A stretch of 64,000 nt of DNA, taken from an uncultured Acetatifactor sp. Lineage in GTDB: Bacteria > Bacillota > Clostridia > Lachnospirales > Lachnospiraceae. The DNA lies in contig CAJUCE010000026.1 in NCBI GenBank assembly GCA_910584865.1, positions 1-64,000 on the forward strand. The letters are read 5' to 3'. Positions within the stretch are counted from its first letter, which is position 1. Each line of letters starts with the position of its first letter. Under the pieces are notes generated by a model. It saw only the letters and a program-made list of their open reading frames with translations, was not told the origin of the DNA and did no database searches. The translations under genes were made by a program, and so were the position numbers. This document shows, in pieces, positions 16,885-24,926 of this stretch.

Positions 16885-18213
16885 ATGAACAAAGATTTGA
16901 CAGTTGGAAAGCCGGAGGCTGTATTGTGGAGGTTCTGCCTGCCCCTGTTCGGCAGCGTCCTCTTTCAGCAGCTATACAATATTGCGGACAGCCTGGTGGC
17001 CGGGAAGTTTGTGAGTGAAAACGCACTGGCGGCTGTGGGAAATAGTTACGAGATCACCCTGATTTTCATTGCTTTTGCCTTTGGCTGCAACATGGGTTGC
17101 TCCGTCATGGTGTCGCAGCTGTTTGGGGCAAAGGACTATAGTGGGATGAAAACGGCTGTGTCCACAGCCTGTATTTTCAGTGCGGTGCTCTGCGGCCTTT
17201 TGATGGCGGTGGGAATAGGGGGATGCGGCCCGCTACTACGGCTGATCCGGACGCCGGAGGAGGTATTTGCGGATTCGGCGCTGTATCTGGATATCTATGT
17301 GTGGGGGCTGCCCTTTGTGTTTTTCTATAATATCGCAACCGGGATATTTTCGGCACTTGGGGATTCCAGGACGCCTTTTCTCTTCCTGGCTGCATCTTCC
17401 CTGTCCAATATAGGGGTGGATATCCTGTTTGTTAAAACATTCGGAATGGGAGTCTCCGGAGTGGCCTGGGCAACTTTCCTGTGCCAGGGGGTAAGCTGCG
17501 TCCTGGCAGTGACCGTGGTATGGCGGAGGCTTAAAAAGATCGAGGCCCAGGGCAGCTCCGTCCTCTTTGACTGGGGTATCCTGAAGAAAATTCTGGTAAT
17601 CGCTGTGCCCAGCATCCTGCAGCAGAGTTTTATTTCCATAGGAAATATCATGATCCAGAGCGTTATCAACGGATTCGGCCCTTCGGTGATGGCGGGGTAT
17701 TCTGCGGCCGTGAAGCTGAATAATATGGTCATCACCTCTTTCACTACCATAGGCAACGGAATCTCCAATTTTGCGGCCCAGAACCTGGGGGCCGGGAAAT
17801 ATGGCAGGATCCGGGAGGCGTTCCGGGCGGGCATTAAAATGGTCTGGTGCCTGTGTGTGCCTTTCTGTATTTTATACCTGCTTTGCGGGAGATACCTGCT
17901 GCTCCTGTTTCTGGAGACGGATTCCGGGGAGGCTTTGCTCACGGGCATGCAGTTTTTGTGGATTTTGTCGCCCTTTTATTTTGTGGTATCCGCAAAACTG
18001 GTTGCGGACGGGATTCTCCGGGGGATTAGTGCCATGGGACAGTTTATGGCGGCTACATTGTTGGATTTAGCCCTGCGTGTGGTTCTTGCATTTGTGCTGC
18101 CGCAGTGGATCGGGAATGCAATGGGTGTCTGGGCGGCCTGGCCCATGGGCTGGACGGTAGCCACGGCGCTTTCCATTTTCTTTTATCGGAAGAAAGTGCC
18201 TGCGGATGTTTGA
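16885..18213 (+). CDS. MATE-family multidrug exporter
   Basis: 442 residues with about 12 membrane helices in two homologous halves. The family pattern is clear at the start (LPLFGSVLFQQLYNIADS) and at the beginning of the second half (VPSILQQSFISIGNIMIQS). MATE proteins export organic cations and drugs using Na+ or H+. The usual family opening is KDLTVGKPEAVLW, matching the ATG at 16885. The more upstream ATG lies in the promoter. It is transcribed alone, after the galT terminator. No regulator is adjacent. Which compound it exports cannot be inferred. Confidence 0.93.
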   Translation: MNKDLTVGKPEAVLWRFCLPLFGSVLFQQLYNIADSLVAGKFVSENALAAVGNSYEITLIFIAFAFGCNMGCSVMVSQLFGAKDYSGMKTAVSTACIFSAVLCGLLMAVGIGGCGPLLRLIRTPEEVFADSALYLDIYVWGLPFVFFYNIATGIFSALGDSRTPFLFLAASSLSNIGVDILFVKTFGMGVSGVAWATFLCQGVSCVLAVTVVWRRLKKIEAQGSSVLFDWGILKKILVIAVPSILQQSFISIGNIMIQSVINGFGPSVMAGYSAAVKLNNMVITSFTTIGNGISNFAAQNLGAGKYGRIREAFRAGIKMVWCLCVPFCILYLLCGRYLLLLFLETDSGEALLTGMQFLWILSPFYFVVSAKLVADGILRGISAMGQFMAATLLDLALRVVLAFVLPQWIGNAMGVWAAWPMGWTVATALSIFFYRKKVPADV

Positions 18214-18294
18214 TGCAGGATGGAGGAGTGAGGAATTTTAATTGCGTGGGCATTGAGGGGAAGTACGAAAATGCTTGATGCTTAGGTACTTAGG

Positions 18295-18323
18295 TTGAAA
18301 AGCCTTCCGGAAAAGTATATACT
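18295..18323 (+). promoter_or_regulatory. Promoter of the EF-Tu domain-II-like gene
   Basis: TTGAAA (18295-18300), 17-base spacer, TATACT (18318-18323), then a ribosome site AGGAGG before the ATG at 18357. Confidence 0.7.
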
Positions 18324-18356
18324 ATAATAAAAGGTTTCAGTTAGACAGGAGGCAGT

Positions 18357-18737
18357 ATGGGGTTTTTTGATTTGTTTAAAAACAAAAGGCAGGATAATGG
18401 TACATATCACAGACCGGAGGGCGCGGAGTCCTGTTATGGCGGAGGAGCGGCTGACAGTTTCGGGACATTCCGCATCATGGTTGAGGATGTATTTACCATT
18501 ACCGGGCGGGGGACTGTGATTACCGGAAAAGTGGAGTCCGGTACCGTGACGGTGGGAGATCAGGTGACGCTGCGCCGGGTGGACGGCAGTACACGGGAGG
18601 TGACTGTGGCAGGTCTGGAGATGTTCCGAAAGATGCTGAATACCGCGGGGCAGGGTGATAATGTGGGATTGCTGCTGCGCGGGGTAACCAAATCCGATGT
18701 GGGAAGAGGAGATGTACTGGAAAAAGGATGGCAGTGA
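18357..18737 (+). CDS. Stand-alone EF-Tu domain-II-like protein
   Basis: 126 residues. After a short N-terminus (MGFFDLFKNKRQ) and a glycine-rich linker, residues about 38-122 match translation-factor domain II. The core is VEDVFTITGRGTVITGKVES, followed by VGDQVTLRR, then GLEMFRKMLNTAGQGDNVG and LLLRGV, then DVGRGDVL. In EF-Tu this beta-barrel contacts the aminoacyl end of tRNA. Here there is no GTPase domain and no domain III. The conservation of the EF-Tu-specific EMFRK and GDNVG motifs suggests retained binding, but the role is unknown. It has its own promoter and an AGGAGG site and looks intact, not like a fragment of a broken tuf gene. Confidence 0.85.
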   Translation: MGFFDLFKNKRQDNGTYHRPEGAESCYGGGAADSFGTFRIMVEDVFTITGRGTVITGKVESGTVTVGDQVTLRRVDGSTREVTVAGLEMFRKMLNTAGQGDNVGLLLRGVTKSDVGRGDVLEKGWQ

Positions 18738-18816
18738 GAATAGGGAAGTGCTTACAAGCGCATAGAGAATCAGGGAAAGAATAGGAAGCAGTGCTCAAAG
18801 GCAGCAGGAGGAAGAG

Positions 18817-19968
18817 ATGAAAAGGGTGATAATGAATCAGAAGCGTGATAGTGGAATGTTCCGGAAAGGGGCAGCCGCGGCGGTATTTGCAGCCGCAATT
18901 GTGTCTGCGGCGGGGTGCGGCAACAGTGTTATGGACAGGAATGGGGCACTGGATCTGGCTCTGGCGGACGCCGGGCTTGCCGCTGAAGAGATTACCCTCA
19001 CCAGACAGGAACTGGAGAGGGAAGGCGGGAAACCTTATTATGAGATTGCATTTACTTCCGGCGGATATGACTATCAATATGAAATAGATGCGTCTTCAGA
19101 GGCTGTCACAGAGGTTAGCATTAATGCGCTTCCGGCAGGCGGGCATGTGGGGGCACAGCAGGGGCAGGATGTTGGCCGGTCTGGCAGCGTGCAGGACCAG
19201 GGAAGTGGAGAGAGCGGCATGCAGCCTGACAGCGTGCAGAGCCAGGGAAGCGGGGAGACCGGCGTGCAGGGTCAGGGAAGTGGAGAGTCTGGTGTACAGC
19301 CTGGCAGTGGGCAGGGTCAGGGAAGTGGAGAGTCTGGTGTACAGCCTGGCAGTGGGCAGGGTCAGGGAAGTGGAGAGTCTGGTGTACAGCCTGGCAGTGG
19401 GCAGAGCCAGGAAAGCGGAGAGACTGGCGGGGCATCCAGCGGACAACAGGGTCAGGGAAACGGTCAGTCCGGCAGTGGGCAGCCCCAGGGTGGTGCCCAG
19501 CCCGGTAATCAGTCCTCTCTCTATGTGGACACCATGGACAGCGCGAAATCCATAGCTTTGGCGGATGCAGGCCTGACAGAGTCGGATGTGACTTTTACGA
19601 AGGAAAAGCTGGACTGGGATGACGGTGTGGCAGTATATGATATTGATTTTTTTACTGCTGATATGGAATATGGATATGAGATCGACGCGGCAACGGGCGT
19701 GATCATGGATAAGAGCGCAGAGGCGTTCCGTAATCCAGGAACAGTGGGAACGGACACGCTGATCGGGGAGGATGAGGCAAAGGAAATTGCGGTAACCCAT
19801 GCGGGTTTTACCACAACGGAAGTTTTTTTCACCAAGATAAAACTGGAAAAGGAACATGGATATACGGAGTATGAGATAGAATTTTACAAGGACAGGGTGG
19901 AATATGAATATACCATAGATGCGTCTACCGGCGCTGTCCTGGAGTACGACAGCGAGTATGGTGACTAG
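18817..19968 (+). CDS. PepSY-domain lipoprotein with a repeat-rich linker
   Basis: 383 residues. A signal ends in AAGC with lipid Cys34. Three PepSY-like units follow: about 38-96, 233-290 and 302-382, each with the pattern ALADAGL...E(I/V)T...YEI(D/A)F. Between the first and second lies a roughly 120-residue Gly/Gln/Ser linker built from 15-residue repeats (QGQGSGESGVQPGSG). PepSY domains are often inhibitory or binding modules of secreted proteins in the cell envelope. An AGGAGGAA site precedes the ATG. The TAG stop at 19966-19968 lies inside the left arm of the inverted-repeat element that follows, so the last residues may have been changed by its insertion. Confidence 0.85.
   Translation: MKRVIMNQKRDSGMFRKGAAAAVFAAAIVSAAGCGNSVMDRNGALDLALADAGLAAEEITLTRQELEREGGKPYYEIAFTSGGYDYQYEIDASSEAVTEVSINALPAGGHVGAQQGQDVGRSGSVQDQGSGESGMQPDSVQSQGSGETGVQGQGSGESGVQPGSGQGQGSGESGVQPGSGQGQGSGESGVQPGSGQSQESGETGGASSGQQGQGNGQSGSGQPQGGAQPGNQSSLYVDTMDSAKSIALADAGLTESDVTFTKEKLDWDDGVAVYDIDFFTADMEYGYEIDAATGVIMDKSAEAFRNPGTVGTDTLIGEDEAKEIAVTHAGFTTTEVFFTKIKLEKEHGYTEYEIEFYKDRVEYEYTIDASTGAVLEYDSEYGD
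19270..19404 (+). repeat. 45-bp in-frame tandem repeat, three copies
   Basis: Copies at 19270-19314, 19315-19359 and 19360-19404 are identical or nearly so, each encoding 15 residues, with degenerate partial copies on both sides. Identity between copies points to recent expansion or homogenisation. Confidence 0.92.
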
Positions 19969-20129
19969 TACTGCCTTGTGGAAATTCCAGTGAATTCAGC
20001 ACTCGCTCCTTGTGCCGGTGCTGCGTCGTCATCAGCAGGTGTGTCGCCGCATCGCCTCATTCTTCCTCCTTGCCCTGACACAAATATCGGGCACTGAATT
20101 CACCGTTATTCCCGCAAGGCAGTACTAGT
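19964..20129. mobile_element. MITE-like 166-bp element with long imperfect terminal inverted repeats
   Basis: The left arm starts ACTAGTACTGCCTTGTGG at 19964 and continues to GTGAATTCAG. The right arm, read on the other strand from 20129, starts ACTAGTACTGCCTTGCGG and also reaches GTGAATTCAG, with about 6 differences over 36 bases. The roughly 90-base centre has no open frame of note. No transposase is encoded, so this is either a non-autonomous element or a large palindromic intergenic repeat. It also supplies the stop codon of the PepSY gene. Confidence 0.65.
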
Positions 20130-20192
20130 ATCTAAAACAGCCCTGAAGGGTCAGGAAACAAAAGAACATAATCAGATAAGGAGAAGCAAAAT

Positions 20193-21695
20193 ATGGGGAA
20201 AAGGCCGAACATTCTTTTCATCCTGTCAGATGACCAGGGAGAATGGGCAATGCACTGTGCGGGCACGACGGAACTGTATACTCCCAATTTGGACCGGATT
20301 GCTGCGGAGGGAATGCGGTTTGAAAACTTTTTCTGCGTTTCGCCTGTGTGTTCTCCGGCCAGGGCATCTCTTCTCACGGGAACAATTCCCTCTGTTCACG
20401 GAGTCCATGACTGGATCAGGAGCGGAAATGTGGACGGAGAGAGATTCAGGAAGCAGGGGCAGGAGAATCCCTATGCCGGGGGCTATTCCCGGGAGACCAA
20501 GCCGGAAGCCTTCCTGGAGGGGCAGGTGACCTACACGGATTTGTTGGCGGAGAACGGCTATACCTGCGCCCTGTCCGGAAAGTGGCATCTGGGGGACAGT
20601 GTCAGGATGCAGCATGGTTTTTCCAAATGGTATTCTCTGGGGCGCGGTGGATGCTGCTATTACCACGCCGATATAACGGAAAACGGCGATATCAAAGTGG
20701 AGCATGGTAAGTATGTGACGGAGCTGATCACCGACAGGGCGCTGCGCTGGATGGACGAACTGGCAAAGGAGGAGAATCCCTTCTATCTGTCCGTGCATTA
20801 TACTGCGCCTCACTCGCCCTGGGCCGAGGATCAGCATCCGGCCAAATGGATCGACTATTACAGGGACTGTGCCTTTGAAAGCATCCCCGATATTCCTGAT
20901 CACCCCAATATGACCACGGGGCCTGTTTACAATACCGGAAGGCGCAGGGAGAACCTGACAGGGTATTTCGCCGCGGTCAGCGCCATGGACGAGCAGATTG
21001 GGCGTATTCTGCAGAAGGTAGAAGAACTGGATTCCGGGCGGGAGACTCTTGTGATCTTTACCGCGGACAACGGCATGAACATGGGGCATCATGGCGTGTG
21101 GGGAAAAGGAAACGGTACCTTTCCCATGAACATGTATGACACGGCGGTGAAGGTGCCGTTTTTGGTCTGTTGGAAGGGACATATACCTGCGGGCAGAGTG
21201 AACAGGGAACTGGTCAGCGCTTATGATGTATTTCCTACTCTGTTGGAGCTTGCCGGGATATCCTGGCACGGGACGAAGATACTTCCGGGGAAGAGCTTTG
21301 CCGGACAGTTGTTATCCGGGGAAAAGGTTGATAAGTCGGGGGAAGGCGTCGGTAAAGCGGCTGGAGAGGAGCGCACAGTTGTTGTCTATGACGAATACGG
21401 GCCGGTGCGGATGATTCGGAGCAAGGACTGGAAGTATATCCACCGTTATCCTTATGGATATCACGAGCTATATGATCTGGAAAACGACCCGGGAGAGGAA
21501 CGCAATCTTTATGGGGATCCCCGGTATGCGGGAAAAGTGGCAGAGATGCGCCGCCGGATGGAGGGATGGTTTGAGCAGTATGTACGGGGGGAACGGAACG
21601 GTATCATGCAGGCAGTAACCGGAGCCGGGCAGGACTGCCCTGTGGGAAAAAGCGGTGACCGAGTGAATATATATGGCAGGGTGGAAGAAATTTAA
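20193..21695 (+). CDS. Sulfatase of the formylglycine-dependent family
   Basis: 500 residues. It opens with the metal-binding NILFILSDDQGEW (Asp13, Asp14) and has the modification motif CSPAR at 53-57, in which Cys53 is converted to formylglycine. FTADNGMNMGHHG supplies later metal ligands, and the C-terminal subdomain contains YELYDLENDPGE-like sequence (YHELYDLENDPGEE). Such enzymes remove sulfate from host or algal glycans or smaller sulfate esters. No signal peptide is seen, so it probably acts in the cytosol. Activity needs a radical-SAM maturase, which is not in the window. It is transcribed alone, between the inverted-repeat element and a terminator. Confidence 0.93.
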   Translation: MGKRPNILFILSDDQGEWAMHCAGTTELYTPNLDRIAAEGMRFENFFCVSPVCSPARASLLTGTIPSVHGVHDWIRSGNVDGERFRKQGQENPYAGGYSRETKPEAFLEGQVTYTDLLAENGYTCALSGKWHLGDSVRMQHGFSKWYSLGRGGCCYYHADITENGDIKVEHGKYVTELITDRALRWMDELAKEENPFYLSVHYTAPHSPWAEDQHPAKWIDYYRDCAFESIPDIPDHPNMTTGPVYNTGRRRENLTGYFAAVSAMDEQIGRILQKVEELDSGRETLVIFTADNGMNMGHHGVWGKGNGTFPMNMYDTAVKVPFLVCWKGHIPAGRVNRELVSAYDVFPTLLELAGISWHGTKILPGKSFAGQLLSGEKVDKSGEGVGKAAGEERTVVVYDEYGPVRMIRSKDWKYIHRYPYGYHELYDLENDPGEERNLYGDPRYAGKVAEMRRRMEGWFEQYVRGERNGIMQAVTGAGQDCPVGKSGDRVNIYGRVEEI

Positions 21696-21707
21696 ATAGT
21701 CAAAGAC

Positions 21708-21739
21708 AAAACGGGGCTGCCGCGTGACAGCCCTGTTTT
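21708..21739 (+). terminator. Terminator between convergent sulfatase and permease genes
   Basis: AAAACGGGGCTG (21708-21719) pairs with CAGCCCTGTTTT (21728-21739) with one G-T pair. The A-run and T-run on either side allow it to work in both directions. Confidence 0.82.
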
Positions 21740-21801
21740 CAATCAATAAGACAAAAATTTTATTTCCGGTTTGTCCTGGCTGGGGAAAACGGCTTCCATT
21801 C

Positions 21802-24027
21802 CTACATCATCGTATCATCCCGCAGAACCTCCGCCAGGTTGATTTTCCGCATGTTCCGCCAGGCAAGGGAATAGCCCAGCGCTACACAGGCCAGGATAGC
21901 CAGCATGAACAGGGCAATGGGAACCAGAGGAGCTTCTGCCAGGAATTCCGCAGGGGCTACGTAGCTCATTTTCAGCATGAGGCCCACACCGATGGCCGAC
22001 AGGGGGAGGGTGACCAGAATCGGGCGGCCGGCCAGAACTAACGCCTCGATGCAGAACATTTTTCGCAGGGACGCGGGCGTCAGGCCCACGGACATGTACC
22101 TGGCGAATTCCCGTTTCCGCTGCCGGACGAATCCCAGTGTGTTGGAGAACACATTGCCGATGCCGATTACGGCAAGCAGGACACAGAAACCGCCGAATCC
22201 CACTTTCATTCCCTGGATCTGGGTGTTGTTGGTTTCATATTCCTGGATGCGGTTTTCACTCTCCACGGTATAAGTGGGGCTTATGAGGGTGCCAATTCGG
22301 GACTGCAGGTCATTCAGCTCTTCCAGGGAGGCGTTTTCTGTTCCAAGGACGCAGATGTAGGCTTCATTTTCGGCGTTTCCGAGCTGTCCTTTGATTTCCT
22401 TCCACAGGGATGCGGGGAGGAAATGTACTAATTCATAGTAGTTGAGAGTGGCGTATTCTTCACGCAGGGCGGGGAGCTGCTCCGTATAGGCGAGAACCGG
22501 AACCTCTGCCGTCAGTTCCTCACTGCCGGACTGGCGCAGGATGCTTACAGGGGCTTCCCCGGTGTTGTCCTTTTTCAAGTAGGGCGAATAAACCGGGTGA
22601 CGGAAATCGGGATTGGTCACATCCCGGATCTGATTTATGATCACCGCGCCGTCCAATCTGGGGACAATGCCCAGTTGCTCACAGTAGGCGGAAAAGCTGT
22701 TGTCGTCCAGTATCATAAGCGGAGCGTTTACAAGCCAGCAGCCGTCTGCCGGGGTGACATAGTGCCCGGGGGCCTGGGAAAAGCCGCCGAAGGATTTCAT
22801 TTCTTCGCTGAGTTCCGCCTCCGTGATGAGTCTCTTTGCCGAGGCCTTTTGATACGCAATGGCGCTCCTCACTCCGGCAAGTGTTCGGACGTTTTCCGTC
22901 TCCGGAAAGTTTTCCACCTGAACGTCTTTTAGGGTGATATAAATATCCCAGGCATCTTGGTATTTTTCAAAATAGGTTTCTCTGGTGCTGATGCCCGAGA
23001 GGGAGAAGAAGCATTGCATGGCCGTGAACGCCATAAAGGAAAATACCAGGGACAGGGATGCCGTCCGCAGGGCTTTGCGCTGTGCCCTTAAGGCGTTGCC
23101 CGCTAGTTCTCCCTCCACGCCGAAGAGGAGGCTTAAGACGGGCGATTTTTTCCTGCGTTTCAGTTGTAGTTCCCCGGTGTTCCTGATGGCCTCCAGGGGA
23201 GTGAGCCGGCTCAGCTTTCTGGCGGGAAGCCAGGCGGAAATCCATATGGTTGCCAGGGTGAGAAGCAGCGTAACCAGGAAAACCAATGGATGGTAGCCGG
23301 GAGCCGCCTCATGCCGCCCCGGAATATCGCTCCCCAACAGCACATTGGTCAGGAGCATCAGCCCAACCGCGCCCGCGATGCCTAGGAGGTTTCCGGTCAC
23401 CAGGGGCAGGGCGCACAGGGAGGCGGCTTCCTGCAGCAGGCAGGCGCGGATTTGTTTTGGCGTAGCCCCGATACTGGAAAAGATGCCGAACTGGTGAATC
23501 CTGGCGTTCATGGAAACCGCGAAGGAATTGTGTATGATGACAACCAGGGAGAAGGATGCCATCAACGTAATCAGGATGAACAGGGGAAACAGCAGCCTGG
23601 GCGCGGTATCCTGGGGATCCCGGATCAGGTACATCGCCAGAAGCTGATGGTGGTAGAGGGTTTTCTCCGCAGGAATCCCCGCCAGTTCGGCGATGCGGGG
23701 CGTGTCTTTCAGGACATCTCTGTAATCGTAAAAATAGAGGTCCGTAATCGTTTCTTCGTCCTGGCTTTTCTTTTCGTTTATTACCGCATCTTTTATAGTG
23801 GCGAAATTTCTGATGGACTCCAGAGCTTCGTTGTCGATTTCTCCCACCAGACGGCTCTGCCAGGCGCCGTCCTCCAGTGCTATCCGCTCCACCTCATATT
23901 TCCACATGTTGTAGAATAATCCGCACAGCAGGGACAAAAGAAGCGCTGAAATGAATGCCGAGATCCGGACGGAGAGACTGGAAGCCGGATTGTTTTTTCT
24001 GTAATCTGATGAATATTCTTTCCACAT
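21802..24027 (-). CDS. FtsX-type ABC transporter permease
   Basis: 741 residues. The N-terminus MWKEYSSDYRKNN leads to a first helix (about 22-42) and an extracytoplasmic segment. Three helices with the FtsX pattern follow (FGIFSSIGATPKQIRACLL, then PLEAIRNTGE), a fifth helix (about 325-345), a large extracytoplasmic domain (about 345-590), and three final helices with YMSVGLTPASLRKMF and the terminal NLAEVL. This two-unit layout is typical of permeases that work with MacB- or BceA-like ATPases in antimicrobial-peptide resistance or envelope sensing. It is the last gene of a four-gene operon with its ATPase and a two-component system. Confidence 0.9.
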   Translation of the reverse strand: MWKEYSSDYRKNNPASSLSVRISAFISALLLSLLCGLFYNMWKYEVERIALEDGAWQSRLVGEIDNEALESIRNFATIKDAVINEKKSQDEETITDLYFYDYRDVLKDTPRIAELAGIPAEKTLYHHQLLAMYLIRDPQDTAPRLLFPLFILITLMASFSLVVIIHNSFAVSMNARIHQFGIFSSIGATPKQIRACLLQEAASLCALPLVTGNLLGIAGAVGLMLLTNVLLGSDIPGRHEAAPGYHPLVFLVTLLLTLATIWISAWLPARKLSRLTPLEAIRNTGELQLKRRKKSPVLSLLFGVEGELAGNALRAQRKALRTASLSLVFSFMAFTAMQCFFSLSGISTRETYFEKYQDAWDIYITLKDVQVENFPETENVRTLAGVRSAIAYQKASAKRLITEAELSEEMKSFGGFSQAPGHYVTPADGCWLVNAPLMILDDNSFSAYCEQLGIVPRLDGAVIINQIRDVTNPDFRHPVYSPYLKKDNTGEAPVSILRQSGSEELTAEVPVLAYTEQLPALREEYATLNYYELVHFLPASLWKEIKGQLGNAENEAYICVLGTENASLEELNDLQSRIGTLISPTYTVESENRIQEYETNNTQIQGMKVGFGGFCVLLAVIGIGNVFSNTLGFVRQRKREFARYMSVGLTPASLRKMFCIEALVLAGRPILVTLPLSAIGVGLMLKMSYVAPAEFLAEAPLVPIALFMLAILACVALGYSLAWRNMRKINLAEVLRDDTMM

Positions 24028-24147
24028 AGTTATAACGCTGTTGCATGATTTGGGAAATGCCGCAGATTTTTCTTAAGAACTGCCGCGAAGCCCTTTCTTT
24101 CAGAATTGCCGGTAACTTTCTCTGGGAAATGCCGTGCAGACTCCTTG

Positions 24148-24843
24148 CTAGGACAGCGTCTTCACCTCCCTTCTGTCGTCACTTATGATTCGTCCATCCT
24201 GGATGGTGATGATGCGTTCCGCTTCCAGGGCCACTTTCTCATCGTGGGTGATGAGCAGGATGGTTTGTTCCAGGCTGCGGTTGGAGAGCTTAAGCATGTC
24301 CATGATTTCCCTGGAATTTTTCTGGTCCAGGTTCCCGGTGGGCTCGTCCGCCAGCAGCAGCGCGGGGCGATAGATCAGGGAGCGGGCAATGGCGACTCTC
24401 TGCTGCTGGCCGCCGGACAATTGGTTGGGCAGCGCATCCAGACGGTCGGAGATGCCCAGGGTGTGAACGACTTTTTCGAAATATTCCTGATTGGGTTTCT
24501 TTTTGTCCAGGGCCAGGGGCATTAATATGTTTTTCCGCACGGTGAGGGTAGGGATCAGGTTATAGAACTGGTACACCAGTCCCACCTTTCTGCGCCGGAA
24601 GATTGCCGCCTGAGTCTGGTTCAGTCCGGACAGGTCTGTCCCGTCTATGATGGCTTTACCTGCCGTGGGCTTGTCCACGCTGCCCAGGATGTGCAGCAGG
24701 GTGGATTTGCCTGAGCCGGATGAGCCGACGATTGCTACAAATTCTCCTTTGGCCACGGACAGGTCTATTCCGTCCAATGCCGTTACCTGGTTTGTGCCGG
24801 TGCCGTATACCTTGCGTATGCCCTGGCATTTTAAAATTTCCAT
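24148..24843 (-). CDS. ABC transporter ATP-binding protein, MacB/BceA type
   Basis: 231 residues. Walker A GSSGSGKST is at 40-48, Q-loop YQFYNLIP near 91, signature LSGGQQQR at 142-149, Walker B LLLADE at 162-167, and H-loop THDE near 200. The sequence VGLVYQFYNLIPTLTVRKN is characteristic of the MacB/LolD-like group that powers FtsX-type permeases rather than importing solutes. It is preceded by a GGAGCAG ribosome site. The gene sits 83 bases after the kinase and 120 bases before the permease on the same strand. Confidence 0.94.
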   Translation of the reverse strand: MEILKCQGIRKVYGTGTNQVTALDGIDLSVAKGEFVAIVGSSGSGKSTLLHILGSVDKPTAGKAIIDGTDLSGLNQTQAAIFRRRKVGLVYQFYNLIPTLTVRKNILMPLALDKKKPNQEYFEKVVHTLGISDRLDALPNQLSGGQQQRVAIARSLIYRPALLLADEPTGNLDQKNSREIMDMLKLSNRSLEQTILLITHDEKVALEAERIITIQDGRIISDDRREVKTLS

Positions 24844-24926
24844 TTTGATCTGCTCCTTTCGTAGCTTTGGGATTTATTATTTCTCCCATATTTTCTTCTT
24901 ACAGTATAGCAAATCAAAATGACAGT

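Noticed and set aside
19270..19404. Possible CRISPR-like array
   Set aside because: Repeats are contiguous 45-bp units without spacers and encode a protein linker. The 33- and 60-bp repeats elsewhere are also spacer-free.
19096..19857. 253-codon open frame on the minus strand across the PepSY repeats
   Set aside because: It exists because the in-frame repeats are also open on the other strand. It has no ribosome site, and the plus-strand protein has a signal peptide and PepSY domains.
20226..21269. 347-codon minus-strand frame inside the sulfatase gene
   Set aside because: Shadow of the sulfatase reading frame, with no domain and no ribosome site.
24040..24145. Two copies of GGGAAATGCCG between the ATPase and permease genes
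   Set aside because: Only 11 bases with poor flanks. Probably chance, and no function can be argued.
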